Shown in pieces: positions 1-8,693 of a DNA stretch of 64,000 nt; within the stretch, counting starts at the first letter, position 1; each line of letters opens with the position of its first letter. Position numbers and translations under genes: made by a program. The notes under the pieces were generated by a model, which saw only the letters and a list, made by a program, of their open reading frames with translations, searched no databases and was not told where the DNA came from. The stretch comes from Virgisporangium ochraceum (lineage in GTDB: Bacteria > Actinomycetota > Actinomycetes > Mycobacteriales > Micromonosporaceae): positions 62,001-126,000 of the forward strand of contig NZ_BOPH01000072.1 in assembly GCF_016863655.1 (NCBI RefSeq), given 5' to 3'.

Positions 1-4
1 CCAC

Positions 5-60
5 TGGCCGAACTCCCCCGGTGGCCGAACTCGCCCATTGGCCGAACTCCCCCATGGCCG
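5..60. repeat. Short tandem repeat, about 17-bp unit, 3-4 copies
   Basis: The core TGGCCGAACTC recurs at 5, 22 and 39, and TGGCCG again at 55, giving spacings of 17, 17 and 16 bp. The array sits at the left edge, about 100 bp upstream of the TPR gene, and may continue beyond the window. It has no clear coding role; regulatory or neutral repeat are both possible. Confidence 0.75.
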
Positions 61-162
61 CGACGAACGAAGTGTGAACCGTGGTGGTAGGAGTGATCAG
101 AGCGGGCACGGTACGTCACGCTGGCGGGAACACAACGAAACATCAGGGGGTTAAGAAGGACC

Positions 163-543
163 GTGGATCTTCACGCCGAGTACGAACGGGCCGAGCGCCT
201 TCTCGACGCCGGCCAGCCGATCGAGGCCGCCGACGCCCTGGTGCCGGTGATCGCCGCCGAGCCCGAGAACGCCTCGGTGCGTCAGCTGCTGGCGCGGGCC
301 TACTTCCACTCCGCCCAGCTGGGCCGGGCCGAGCAGCAGTTGCGCTGGCTCATCGAGCACGACCCGAGCGACCACTACGCCCAGTTCGTGCTGGGTCGCA
401 CGTTGGAGCGCCAGGGGCGTCCCGACCAGGCGCTGGCGCACCTGCGGCTGGCCGCTGTCATGCGTCCGATCGACGACTACACCGCGGCGCTGCGGCGCGT
501 GGAGGCCGCCCGCGACGGCGGCCCGCGGGAACCGAACGGGTGA
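163..543 (+). CDS. Small tetratricopeptide-repeat protein
   Basis: This is a 126-residue soluble protein with no signal peptide or membrane segment. It starts YERAERLLDAG and carries about three TPR-like helical pairs (residues about 5-35, 38-70 and 72-105), with typical TPR residues in QLLARAYFHSAQLGRAEQQL and FVLGRTLERQGRPDQALAHL. TPRs are protein-protein docking scaffolds, so a role as adaptor is likely, but the partner cannot be read from the sequence. The GTG start is preceded by a purine-rich AAGAAGGA that lies unusually close to it. The gene stands alone, ahead of the beta-propeller gene on the same strand. Confidence 0.8.
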   Translation: MDLHAEYERAERLLDAGQPIEAADALVPVIAAEPENASVRQLLARAYFHSAQLGRAEQQLRWLIEHDPSDHYAQFVLGRTLERQGRPDQALAHLRLAAVMRPIDDYTAALRRVEAARDGGPREPNG

Positions 544-603
544 CCTTGGGCCGCCACGGAGCTATGTGACCTTGCGTTACTACCCGGAGTAGCGCGCTGT
601 CGA

Positions 604-609
604 CATAAT
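604..609 (+). promoter_or_regulatory. -10-like box of a probable leaderless promoter
   Basis: CATAAT lies exactly 6 nt before the GTG at 616, the spacing at which transcription would begin on the start codon. No convincing -35 box is visible. It supports 616 rather than 610 as the start of the next gene. Confidence 0.45.
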
Positions 610-615
610 GTGCCC

Positions 616-2109
616 GTGAACCGCCTCGCGCTCTCCGGCGCCCTGGCCATCGTCGTCGCCGGAACCGCCTCGGTGGTCCTGTGGCGCCGTAGCCACGAAG
701 GGACGCCGCCCCAGTTCCAGACCGCGAGCGAGGCTCCGGTCGCGGCGTCCTCGGCGCCGCCGTCGTTCACCGGCTGGAGTGACCCGGCGAAGGTCGGCAA
801 GCCGTACGGCGAGAAGGTGCCCGGGCTGCTCACGTTCCGGGGCAACCCGACGCGCACCTACTACGGCACGGGGCCCCTTCCGCGTTCGCAGCCTTCCGAG
901 AAGTGGAAGTTCCCGCGCACCGGCTCGATGTGCTCGACCTCGGTCGACGAGAAGGGTCCGAGCCAGTGGTGCGGGTCGGGGTGGACCGGTCAGCCGGCGG
1001 TGTTCGAGCGCGAGGGGCGCACCTGGGTGGTGTTCGGCGCCTACGACCGCAAGGTCCACTTCCTCGACGCCGGGACCGGCGAGCAGATCCTCCCCGACTT
1101 CCCCACCGGCGACATCATCAAGGGCTCGGTGACCGTCGACCCCGACGGCTACCCGATCGTCTACACCGGCTCGCGCGACAACTACTACCGGGCGATCGCG
1201 ATCGACCGGAACCCGCCGGTGGAGCTGTGGAAGCTGTCCGCCGACGCGGTCAAGCCCACCAAGTGGAACAACGACTGGGACGGCTCCGGTCTGGTCATCG
1301 ACGACTACCTCTTCGAGGGCGGCGAGAACAGCCAGTTCCACATCGTGAAGCTCAACCGCGGCTACGACGCCAACGGCAAGGTGACGCTCGCGCCGCGGCT
1401 CGTGTTCAACACGCCCGGCTGGGACGACCAGTTGTTGAAGGACATCGGCCACGGCAACGTGTCCATCGAGAACTCCGTGGCGATCGTTCGCGACGTGGTC
1501 TACTTCGCCAACAGCGGCGGCCTCGTACAGGGCTGGGATCTGAGCGGGCTCAAGCAGGGCCGCGCGCCCACGCGCGTCTTCCGGTTCTGGACCGGCGACG
1601 ACACCGACGCCACGATCGTCGCCGACGAGCAGGGCATGCTGTACGTCGGCTCCGAGTACGAGAAGCAGAGCGCCCGGTCCAAGGAGGTCGGGCAGATGAT
1701 GAAGCTCGACCCGTCGAAGCCCGACAACCCGCTGGTCTGGAAGCTCGACGACCGTCCTCGCGTTCCCGCCGGGATCTGGGGAACGCCGGCGCTCTACAAG
1801 GACCTGGTCATCTTCGACACCACCGGCGGCGACGTGCACGGGATCGACCGGGCCACCGGCACCGTCCGCTGGACCCTCCGCCTGCCCAGCGGCCAGGTGT
1901 GGCAGTCACCCGTAGTGATCGACGGCGTCCTCGTCATCGGCGACTGCCTCGGCGACCTGCGCGCGTACGACGTCTCCGACACCGCGAAGCCGCCGGGTCC
2001 GCTGTGGACCCTGAAGGTGGGCGGCTGCATCGAGTCGACCCCGGCGGTCTGGAAGGGCCGGATGTACGTGGGCACCAGGGCCGGCGCCTTCCACGCGATC
2101 GCCGCCTGA
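616..2109 (+). CDS. Membrane-anchored PQQ-like beta-propeller protein
   Basis: The protein of about 497 residues has an N-terminal hydrophobic segment (ALSGALAIVVAGTASVVLWR) that should anchor it in the membrane with the rest outside, then a small Ser/Ala/Pro linker. The remainder reads as repeated blades of the PQQ-enzyme/BamB type, such as GAYDRKVHFLDAGTGEQI and DTTGGDVHGIDRATGTVRW, with the recurrent G-x-x-x-A-x-D-x-x-T-G-x-x-x-W signature. No PQQ-dehydrogenase catalytic residues are obvious, so it is more likely a scaffold or binding protein than an enzyme. A GTG at 610 is also possible, but the CATAAT box 6 nt upstream favours 616 and a leaderless mRNA. It ends facing the hemerythrin gene, with a palindromic repeat between them. 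Confidence 0.78.
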   Translation: MNRLALSGALAIVVAGTASVVLWRRSHEGTPPQFQTASEAPVAASSAPPSFTGWSDPAKVGKPYGEKVPGLLTFRGNPTRTYYGTGPLPRSQPSEKWKFPRTGSMCSTSVDEKGPSQWCGSGWTGQPAVFEREGRTWVVFGAYDRKVHFLDAGTGEQILPDFPTGDIIKGSVTVDPDGYPIVYTGSRDNYYRAIAIDRNPPVELWKLSADAVKPTKWNNDWDGSGLVIDDYLFEGGENSQFHIVKLNRGYDANGKVTLAPRLVFNTPGWDDQLLKDIGHGNVSIENSVAIVRDVVYFANSGGLVQGWDLSGLKQGRAPTRVFRFWTGDDTDATIVADEQGMLYVGSEYEKQSARSKEVGQMMKLDPSKPDNPLVWKLDDRPRVPAGIWGTPALYKDLVIFDTTGGDVHGIDRATGTVRWTLRLPSGQVWQSPVVIDGVLVIGDCLGDLRAYDVSDTAKPPGPLWTLKVGGCIESTPAVWKGRMYVGTRAGAFHAIAA

Positions 2110-2134
2110 GTCCGGCGGGCCGCCAGCTCACGCC

Positions 2135-2209
2135 GCCGATCTTGCAGTCGTGGCCGCCCCTATGTCGGGATTTGCCGCCTTTATCGGGGGCCACGAGTGC
2201 AAGATCGGC
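2135..2209. repeat. Dispersed palindromic element, copy 1
   Basis: The 21-nt arms (2135-2155 and 2189-2209) start GCCGATCTTGCAGTCG and pair with one mismatch around a 33-nt centre that is much less GC-rich. The same element recurs at 34998-35079 and 49729-49810. This copy lies between the converging ends of the beta-propeller and hemerythrin genes, so it could fold into a two-way terminator in RNA. Confidence 0.85.
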
Positions 2210-2235
2210 GCGCGCGAAGGAGAGGGGCGTACGGG

Positions 2236-2889
2236 TCAGGGGGTCCGGAGGCGGCGGACTCGGCGGGCGTAGGCGCGGCGGCCGACCGCGTACCAGAGCA
2301 GCCTCGCCGGTAACGGGAGCTTCCCCAGCATCACCGCCGTCTCCGCCGGGGTGGCCTCCTCCAGGAGCGCGCCCAGGAACAGGAGGAGCTTGTCCTTCGG
2401 GGTTTCGCCCTCGAAGCGTTCGCCGAGGCGGTTCCACTCGGCCTGGGAGATGTGCTCGGACACCAGGGGCAGGACCTCGGTCTCCTCCGCCACCAGGTGC
2501 TCCAGCAGCACCGGCCACAGCTGGTCGTACAGTGCCGCCAGCTCCTCGCCCACCTCCGGGGACGCCGTGGTCTCCCACCGGGGCAGCAGGTCGGCCGACC
2601 GCGACAGCAGCTCGTCGACCCGGTGGTGCTGGGCCTCCATCAGCAGGACCTTGTCGGCGTCGAGGTCGACCCTCGCCAGGAGCAGCGGCCACAGCAGCTC
2701 GTCCTCCGCCGTGTGGTGGTGGTGCAGGCCCAGGCGCATGTCCTTCAGGTGACCGGCCACGAACCTGGCCCGGGCCACGTCGCCCGGGCGTACCGCCCGG
2801 ATGAGCCGGGCGGCCATCGGGAACTCGCGCCGGAACACGCGGTGGACGGTCAGCATCTCGCTCGTGTCGATCGGGGCGGTGGTGGTCAT
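2236..2889 (-). CDS. Hemerythrin HHE domain protein
   Basis: This 217-residue soluble protein is a helical HHE-type cation-binding protein. Candidate metal ligands are clustered in HHHHTAEDELLWPLL (about 55-70), EAQHHRVDELL (about 85-95) and LEHLVAEETEVLPL (about 128-142), the His/Glu pattern that binds a di-iron centre. Members bind oxygen or sense redox state or iron. The C-terminal 60 residues form an extra helical part found in actinobacterial members. The ATG has a good Shine-Dalgarno (AAGGA, 6 nt spacing). It is divergent from the BTAD regulator across 108 bp, so a regulatory link is possible but unproven. Confidence 0.88.
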   Translation of the reverse strand: MTTTAPIDTSEMLTVHRVFRREFPMAARLIRAVRPGDVARARFVAGHLKDMRLGLHHHHTAEDELLWPLLLARVDLDADKVLLMEAQHHRVDELLSRSADLLPRWETTASPEVGEELAALYDQLWPVLLEHLVAEETEVLPLVSEHISQAEWNRLGERFEGETPKDKLLLFLGALLEEATPAETAVMLGKLPLPARLLWYAVGRRAYARRVRRLRTP

Positions 2890-2997
2890 ATCGGGTCCTT
2901 TCGCTCAGCGGGGGAACGTGACGAGGATGACCCGGTCCACTTGCCGACCACTTGGACGGCGCTTGGCGCCGCACCTCCGCCCTACGATGGCGGCGTC

Positions 2998-5900
2998 ATG
3001 ATCCGGGTGCGCGTGTTGGGACCGCTGACGGCCGAGGTCGACGGCCACGCCGTCGACCTGGGTGGGCCGCGTCAGCGGGCCGTGCTGGCGCTGCTCGTCA
3101 CGGCCCGCGGCGACGTGGTGCCGGTCGACCGGCTCATCGAGGACCTGTGGCGGGGCGAGCCGCCGCGGAAGGCGAGCGCCTCGCTGCAGGCGTACGTGTC
3201 GAACCTGCGCCGCCTGCTCGAACCGCACCGCGAACCGCGCACCCCGGCGTCGGTGCTGGTCAGCGCCCCGCCCGGGTACGCGTTGAAGCTGGAGCGGGTC
3301 GACGCCTGGGAGTTCGAACGGGCCCTCACCGACGCCGTCAAGGAGGACGACCCGCGGGAGAGCCTCGCGAAAGCCCTGAGACTGTGGCGCGGACCGGCGT
3401 TCGCCGAGTTCGCCGACGAGCCGTGGGCCGGTGCCGAGGCGGCACGCCTGGCCGAGCTGCGCGTCGTCGCCCGGGAGCGGCTGGTCGAGGCGACGATCCG
3501 GGCGGGCGCCGCGGCCGAGGCGGTGCCCGCCGCGCAGGTGCTCACCCGCGAGCACCCGCTGCGCGAGGAGGCGTGGCGGCTGCTCGCCCTCGCGCTCTAC
3601 GCCGCCGGTCGCCAGGCCGACGCGCTCGCCAGCCTCCGCGAGGCCCGCCGCATCCTCGCCGACGAACTCGGGCTCGACCCGGGCGCGGCGCTCCAGGACA
3701 CCGAGGCGGCGATCCTCGGCCAACGCATCCCGCTGCCCCGGGTGGACCCGGCCGTCCCGCGCGCGCATCCGGCGCCGCTCACGGCCGTCTCCGAAGAGCT
3801 TTTTGTGGGACGGGCCGCAGAGCTGGCCGGGCTCGCCAGCGCGGCGACCGCGGCGGCTGGCGCCGGCGCCGTCGCGCTGGTGGCCGGGGAGGCGGGGTCG
3901 GGCAAGTCGGCGCTTCTGCGCCGGCTGGAACGGCACCTCACCGGCACCGGCTGGCGGGTGGTCAAGGGGCGCTGCCCGGAGGCCGACGGCGCGCCACCGG
4001 CGTGGGCGTGGGTGGAGGCGCTGCGTGACCTGCGCGCGTCGGTGCCGCCGCCCGAGGAGCTCGCCGCGGCCCTGGAACCGCTGCTCACCGACGACGCCGG
4101 CGACCGGACCGACGGCCGGTTCCGGCTGCACCGGGCGGTCGCGGCGTGGCTGGGCGCCGCCGCCGGCGACCGGCCGCTCGCGGTGGTGCTCGACGACCTG
4201 CACCGCGGCGACGCCGAGACGCTCGCGCTCGTGACCAGCGTGGCCGCCGAGCGGGTGAAGGTGCTGCTGGTGGCCGCGTACCGGCCGCTCGATGGCGGTC
4301 CCCCGTTCGACGACGCGCTCGCGACGCTGGCCCGGCACTCGCCGCACCGGGTGAGCCTCGCCGGGCTGGGAACCGACGACGCGGCGACGCTCGTCGCGGC
4401 GGTCGCCGGCGGGCCGGTCGACGGCGACACCGTGCGCTCGCTCGCCGAACGCACCGGCGGCAACCCGTTCTACCTGCGCGAGAGCGCCCGGCTGCTGGCC
4501 AGCGAGGGCGCGCTGGTGGCGGTCTCGGAGGTGCCGGAGGGCGTGCGCGACGTGCTGCGCCGCCGCCTGGGACGGCTGCCCCCGCCGGCGGTGGCGGTGC
4601 TGCGGCTGGCCGCCGCGGTCGGCCGCGAGGCCGACGTCGACCTGCTCGTCGACGCCGCCGACACCGACGAGGACGGGGTGCTCGACGCGCTCGAGGCCGG
4701 CCTCATCGCCGGGCTGCTCACCGAGCCGGGGCCGGGCCGGGTGCGCTTCGTCCACGCGCTGGTGCGCGACACCCTGTACGCCGACCTGTCGCACCTGCGC
4801 CGGGCCCGCGTGCACGCCCGGCTCGCCGCCGCCCTCGACCGCATCCGGCCGCACGACCTGCCGGCCCTGGCCCACCACCACACCCGCGGGCTCACCGCCG
4901 ACACGGCCGAGCGCGCGGTCGCGGCGAACCTCGGTGCCGCGGAGCTGGCGGAGCGGCGGTACGCGTACGACGCCGCCGCCGAGCTGTACGAGCAGGCGCT
5001 GACCTGTCTCGGGAAGCTGCCCGCCACCGAGGAACGCGCCGTCGACCTGCTGGGCAGGCTGCTGCGGGCGCGGATCCGCACCGGTGAGATCGGAGCGGCG
5101 CGGCGGGTGCGCGAGCGCGCGGTCGCGGTCGCGGAGGACGCCGGGCGGGAGGACCTCGTGCTGGCGGCGTTCACGGCGTGGACCGCGCCGAGCCCGTGGG
5201 AGATCCACCGCTACGGCGAGGTCGACCGGCCCATCGTCGACCGGCTGGAGCGGCTGATCGAGCGCACCGCCGACCCGGTGACCCGCTGCCGGCTCCTCTG
5301 CGCGTTCGGCGCCGAGCTCACCGGCGAGAGCGACCCGCGGGCGATCCGGGCCGCGTCGGAGGCCCTCGCGCTGGCGCGGGCGTCGGGCGACCCCGAGCTG
5401 ACGGCGCTGGCGATGGTGACCGTCCTGCAGGAGCGGCTGTACGACCGCGACGCCGACCGGCGCGCCGTCCTGGCCGGTGAGCTGGCCGAGCTCGCGCAGG
5501 CACCGGAGATGGCCGCCTACCGGTGGTACGCCGAGCACGCCTCGGCGCAGGTGGCGGCCGCCCGCTGCGACCTGCCGGCGATGCGCCGGCACCTGACCGA
5601 GGGCCTCGACCTGGCCCGCGTCCACCAGCTCAGCGATCCGCAGGACGTGGGCACGATCGGCCTGGCGACCTACGCCCACGTCACCGGTGACTTCGCCACC
5701 GCCGAGCGGCTCTACCTCGAGGTCGGCGAGCACATGCGCCGCCGCGGCAGCCTGCACGCCGACTACCTGGTGCTGGCCCTGTTCACGCTGCGGACCAGCC
5801 AGGGCCGGCTGGCCGAGCTCGAGCCGCTGGTCGGGTCCGTCCGCGGCGGCCGCGGCGACCTGGCCGCCGACGCGCACGCGGCCACGCTCGTCGCCGCCGG

Positions 5901-6264
5901 CCGGCTCGACGACGCCCGGCGGCTGCGCGGCACCCCGCCGCCGCTGCGGCACGACTACTTCGGCGCGCTGTGGGCCACGATCCGCGCGATGGTCGTCACG
6001 GCGCTGGAGCTTCCCGACGAGGCCGAGGAGCTGATCGAGTTCCTGGAGCCGGTGCGGGGGCAACTGGCCGCGGTGGCGACCTGCTCCGTGGCGATGCGTC
6101 CGGTGGCGCACTCGCTCGGCGACCTGTCCCTGCTGCTGGGCCGGGAACGTGACGCAGCCGACTATTTCGCGGAAGCGGTCACGGTGGCGCGGCGGTGCTC
6201 GTCCGAGCACTGGGTCGCACCGGCCCGGGCAGCACTGGCACGCCTCCAAGCCCGCTCCAAGTAG
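2998..6264 (+). CDS. SARP/AfsR-like BTAD regulator with ATPase domain
   Basis: The 1088-residue protein begins MIRVRVLGPLTAEVDG, typical of an OmpR-type winged helix (about 1-95), followed by a bacterial transcriptional activation domain (about 100-245) and an AAA_16/STAND ATPase with Walker A G297-EAGSGKS-304 and a Walker B-like LAVVLDDLH. The C-terminal half is a helical TPR-like array. Such proteins are cytoplasmic activators, often of secondary metabolism or export genes; ATP and ligand binding are thought to control DNA binding. The ATG at 2998 is chosen because the family motif starts there. A TACGAT box ends 9 nt before it, so a leaderless mRNA is possible. The MMPL exporter follows 64 bp downstream on the same strand and is the obvious candidate target. 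Confidence 0.92.
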   Translation: MIRVRVLGPLTAEVDGHAVDLGGPRQRAVLALLVTARGDVVPVDRLIEDLWRGEPPRKASASLQAYVSNLRRLLEPHREPRTPASVLVSAPPGYALKLERVDAWEFERALTDAVKEDDPRESLAKALRLWRGPAFAEFADEPWAGAEAARLAELRVVARERLVEATIRAGAAAEAVPAAQVLTREHPLREEAWRLLALALYAAGRQADALASLREARRILADELGLDPGAALQDTEAAILGQRIPLPRVDPAVPRAHPAPLTAVSEELFVGRAAELAGLASAATAAAGAGAVALVAGEAGSGKSALLRRLERHLTGTGWRVVKGRCPEADGAPPAWAWVEALRDLRASVPPPEELAAALEPLLTDDAGDRTDGRFRLHRAVAAWLGAAAGDRPLAVVLDDLHRGDAETLALVTSVAAERVKVLLVAAYRPLDGGPPFDDALATLARHSPHRVSLAGLGTDDAATLVAAVAGGPVDGDTVRSLAERTGGNPFYLRESARLLASEGALVAVSEVPEGVRDVLRRRLGRLPPPAVAVLRLAAAVGREADVDLLVDAADTDEDGVLDALEAGLIAGLLTEPGPGRVRFVHALVRDTLYADLSHLRRARVHARLAAALDRIRPHDLPALAHHHTRGLTADTAERAVAANLGAAELAERRYAYDAAAELYEQALTCLGKLPATEERAVDLLGRLLRARIRTGEIGAARRVRERAVAVAEDAGREDLVLAAFTAWTAPSPWEIHRYGEVDRPIVDRLERLIERTADPVTRCRLLCAFGAELTGESDPRAIRAASEALALARASGDPELTALAMVTVLQERLYDRDADRRAVLAGELAELAQAPEMAAYRWYAEHASAQVAAARCDLPAMRRHLTEGLDLARVHQLSDPQDVGTIGLATYAHVTGDFATAERLYLEVGEHMRRRGSLHADYLVLALFTLRTSQGRLAELEPLVGSVRGGRGDLAADAHAATLVAAGRLDDARRLRGTPPPLRHDYFGALWATIRAMVVTALELPDEAEELIEFLEPVRGQLAAVATCSVAMRPVAHSLGDLSLLLGRERDAADYFAEAVTVARRCSSEHWVAPARAALARLQARSK

Positions 6265-6328
6265 CACTCCAAGTAGCGGGCAAGCGTCGCGGCGGATGCT
6301 GCTGTGACAGGAACCTTGGAGGACTGCC

Positions 6329-8512
6329 GTGAACACCAGACTGGCCCGGCTCGGTGCCGCCGCCGCGACCCACCCCTGGCGCACCCTCGCCGGGTGGCTG
6401 CTGATCCTCGTCGTCACCGTCGGGCTGGCCGCGACGGTGGGCGGCGAGCCGCACGACGACTACAACGTCTCCGGTACGCCCTCGCAGGACGGCACGAACC
6501 TCCTCGCCGACCGGTTCCCCGAGCTGAGCGGCGCCGACGCCAGGGTGGTGGTGCACGACCGCTCCGGCAACCGCCTCGACCCGGGTGTGCTCGCCGAGGT
6601 ACGCAGCCGGATCGGGAACCTGCCCGAGGTCGGCAACGTGAGCGAGCCGCGCCCGTCGGCCGACGGTGACACCGCGCTGATCACCGTGCGCTACCTGGTG
6701 CCGGTCACCGACTTCACGGGCACCGAGGCCGTCGACGCGCTGTGGACCGCCGCCGGACCGGCGTCGGACCGCGGTCTGCAGGTGGAACTGGGCGGCCAGG
6801 TCGCCGAGAACATCCAGGCGCCGAGCGGCACCGCCGAGGCGATCGGCATCGTGGCCGCGTTGATCATCATGGTGCTCGCGCTGGGTTCGGTGGTCGCCGC
6901 GGGGCTGCCGCTCGTGGTCGCGCTGTTCGGGCTCGGCGCCGGCATGTCGGTCATCTATCTCATGGCCACGGTGACCGACATCAGCGTGACCGCACCGACC
7001 GTGGCGACGATGGTCGGCCTGGGCGTGGGCATCGACTACGCGCTGCTGCTGGTGAGCCGCTTCACCGAGGCGCTGCGGCGCGGCCTGTCCACTGTGGACG
7101 CCGCCGCCGAGGCGACCGCGACCGCCGGCTCCTCGGTGCTCGTGGCCGGCTCCACGGTGCTGGTCTCGCTGTTCGGGCTGGCGTTCGCGGGCCTCGCCGT
7201 CTACACGTCGTTCGGGTACGCGACGTTCGCGACCGTCGGCTTCGTGATGTTCAGCGCGATCACGCTCGTTCCGGCGCTCTGCGGGCTCGCGGGTCGGCGG
7301 ATGCTGCCGCGCAAGGTCCGCAAGGGGGTGGCGACCGTCGAGGTGAAGCAGAGCCTCACCGAGCGGTTCGCCCGTGCGGTGGCGGCGAAGCCGTGGCCGG
7401 TGGCGGTCGTGGGCCTGCTCGTGCTGCTGGTGCTGGCCGCGCCGGTGCTCGGGATGCGCACCTGGCCGCAGGACGCGGGCAGCCAGCCCACCTCGAACAC
7501 CACCAGGCAGGCCTACGACCTCATCGCCGCCGAGTACGGTGCCGGTGCCAACGGCCCGCTGGTGGTGGCGATCGACCTGCGTCGCGTGTCGCCGGACACG
7601 TTGCCGGCGCTCGTGGAGACGGTGCGGGCCGAGCCCGGCGTCGCGGCGGTGACCCCGCCGATGACCAACGCGGCCAACGACGCCGCGGTGATCTTCATCG
7701 AGCCGACCACCGGCCCGCAGGACGAGCGGACCACCGACCTGCTCGACCGCCTGCGCGCCGACGTGCTCCCGGCGGACGCGCGGACCACCGGCCTGGTGGC
7801 GGTGTTCGCCGACATCGTCGACCGGCTCGCCGACCGGCTGTGGGTCGTGGTGGTGTTCGTGGTGGCGATGTCGCTGCTGCTGCTGACCGTGCTGTTCCGG
7901 GCGCCGGTGGTGGCGCTCAAGGCGGCGGCGATGAACCTGCTGTCGGTCGCGGCCGCGTACGGCGTGATCACCGCGGTGTTCCAGTGGGGCTGGGGCGCGG
8001 AGTGGCTCGGGCTGCCGCACGCGGTACCGGTGTCGAGCTGGGTGCCGATTCTGATGTTCGCGGTGCTGTTCGGCCTGTCGATGGACTACGAGGTGTTCCT
8101 GCTGTCGCGGGTGCGCGAGTTCTGGCTCGCCACCGGCGACGCGCACGGCAGCGTGGTGCGCGGGCTCGCCGCCACCGGCCGCGTCATCACGAGCGCGGCG
8201 GCCATCATGGTCGCGGTGTTCATCGGGTTCGCGCTCGACCCGGACGTCACCGTGAAGATGGTGGGCACGGGCATGGCGGTCGCGGTGCTCATCGACGCGA
8301 CGCTCGTGCGGCTGTTCCTGGTGCCGGCCACGATGACGCTGCTGGGCCGGTGGAACTGGTGGATCCCGCGGTGGCTCGACCGGATCCTGCCTCAGGTCAC
8401 CGTGGAGAGTCACTCTCCGCAGGAGGAGTCGGCACCTGCGCCGGCCGCCACCACTGCCACAGCAGGAACAGGGCACCGAGGAGAAGCATCCCCAGTCCCG
8501 TCCAGAGGTTGA
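6329..8512 (+). CDS. MMPL-family RND transporter
   Basis: The 727-residue membrane protein has the MMPL/RND layout: one N-terminal helix (about 21-41), an exported loop, five clustered helices (about 170-320), a second helix (about 350-373), a second loop and five more helices (about 500-690). The helix-4-type motif GLGVGIDYALLLVSRF and its twin GLSMDYEVFLLSRVREF carry the buried Asp residues that transmit proton flow. Relatives export lipids, polyketides or drugs. The GTG has a clear Shine-Dalgarno (GGAGG at 6318-6322). It lies directly after the BTAD regulator, suggesting regulated export. Its last 116 bp overlap the converging small membrane gene. Confidence 0.93.
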   Translation: MNTRLARLGAAAATHPWRTLAGWLLILVVTVGLAATVGGEPHDDYNVSGTPSQDGTNLLADRFPELSGADARVVVHDRSGNRLDPGVLAEVRSRIGNLPEVGNVSEPRPSADGDTALITVRYLVPVTDFTGTEAVDALWTAAGPASDRGLQVELGGQVAENIQAPSGTAEAIGIVAALIIMVLALGSVVAAGLPLVVALFGLGAGMSVIYLMATVTDISVTAPTVATMVGLGVGIDYALLLVSRFTEALRRGLSTVDAAAEATATAGSSVLVAGSTVLVSLFGLAFAGLAVYTSFGYATFATVGFVMFSAITLVPALCGLAGRRMLPRKVRKGVATVEVKQSLTERFARAVAAKPWPVAVVGLLVLLVLAAPVLGMRTWPQDAGSQPTSNTTRQAYDLIAAEYGAGANGPLVVAIDLRRVSPDTLPALVETVRAEPGVAAVTPPMTNAANDAAVIFIEPTTGPQDERTTDLLDRLRADVLPADARTTGLVAVFADIVDRLADRLWVVVVFVVAMSLLLLTVLFRAPVVALKAAAMNLLSVAAAYGVITAVFQWGWGAEWLGLPHAVPVSSWVPILMFAVLFGLSMDYEVFLLSRVREFWLATGDAHGSVVRGLAATGRVITSAAAIMVAVFIGFALDPDVTVKMVGTGMAVAVLIDATLVRLFLVPATMTLLGRWNWWIPRWLDRILPQVTVESHSPQEESAPAPAATTATAGTGHRGEASPVPSRG

Positions 8513-8681
8513 TCCGCACGCCCTGCGCCTTCTCCAGGTCGGCCTCGGAGTCGAACAGCCCGATCAGCGTGACGATCACCCCGTAGACGACGAAGAGGCC
8601 GCCGATGACGCGGCGCACGTCGAACAGCCGGGCGGCGGCCGACCGCCGCTCGGCCTCGTCCGGGAGGGGAGTCTCGGCCAT
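8397..8681 (-). CDS. Small two-helix membrane protein beside the symporter
   Basis: This 94-residue protein has two hydrophobic segments, VIGGLFVVYGVIVTLIGLF (about 25-43) and LWTGLGMLLLGALFLLWQW (about 59-78), with charged ends. It starts 12 bp after the symporter stop on the same strand, so the two are almost certainly co-transcribed. A small accessory subunit or assembly partner of the symporter is a reasonable inference. Its 3' end overlaps the converging MMPL gene by 116 bp. I do not recognise a named family. Confidence 0.82.
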   Translation of the reverse strand: MAETPLPDEAERRSAAARLFDVRRVIGGLFVVYGVIVTLIGLFDSEADLEKAQGVRINLWTGLGMLLLGALFLLWQWWRPAQVPTPPAESDSPR

Positions 8682-8693
8682 GGCGTGAACTCC

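Noticed and set aside
6250..6281. Terminator between the BTAD regulator and MMPL genes
   Set aside because: GCCCGCT/AGCGGGC gives only a 7-bp stem with an 18-nt loop and no T tract, and it overlaps the stop codon; too weak to call.
2905..6417. Minus-strand frame of 1170 codons opposite the BTAD regulator
   Set aside because: It is a shadow of the high-GC plus-strand gene. It has low-complexity Arg/Gly/His/Val composition, no domain, and the opposite strand encodes a clear SARP/BTAD protein.
2998..8512. Biosynthetic gene cluster implied by the SARP-type regulator and MMPL exporter
   Set aside because: No PKS, NRPS, terpene or RiPP genes are present nearby, so the pair alone does not support a cluster.
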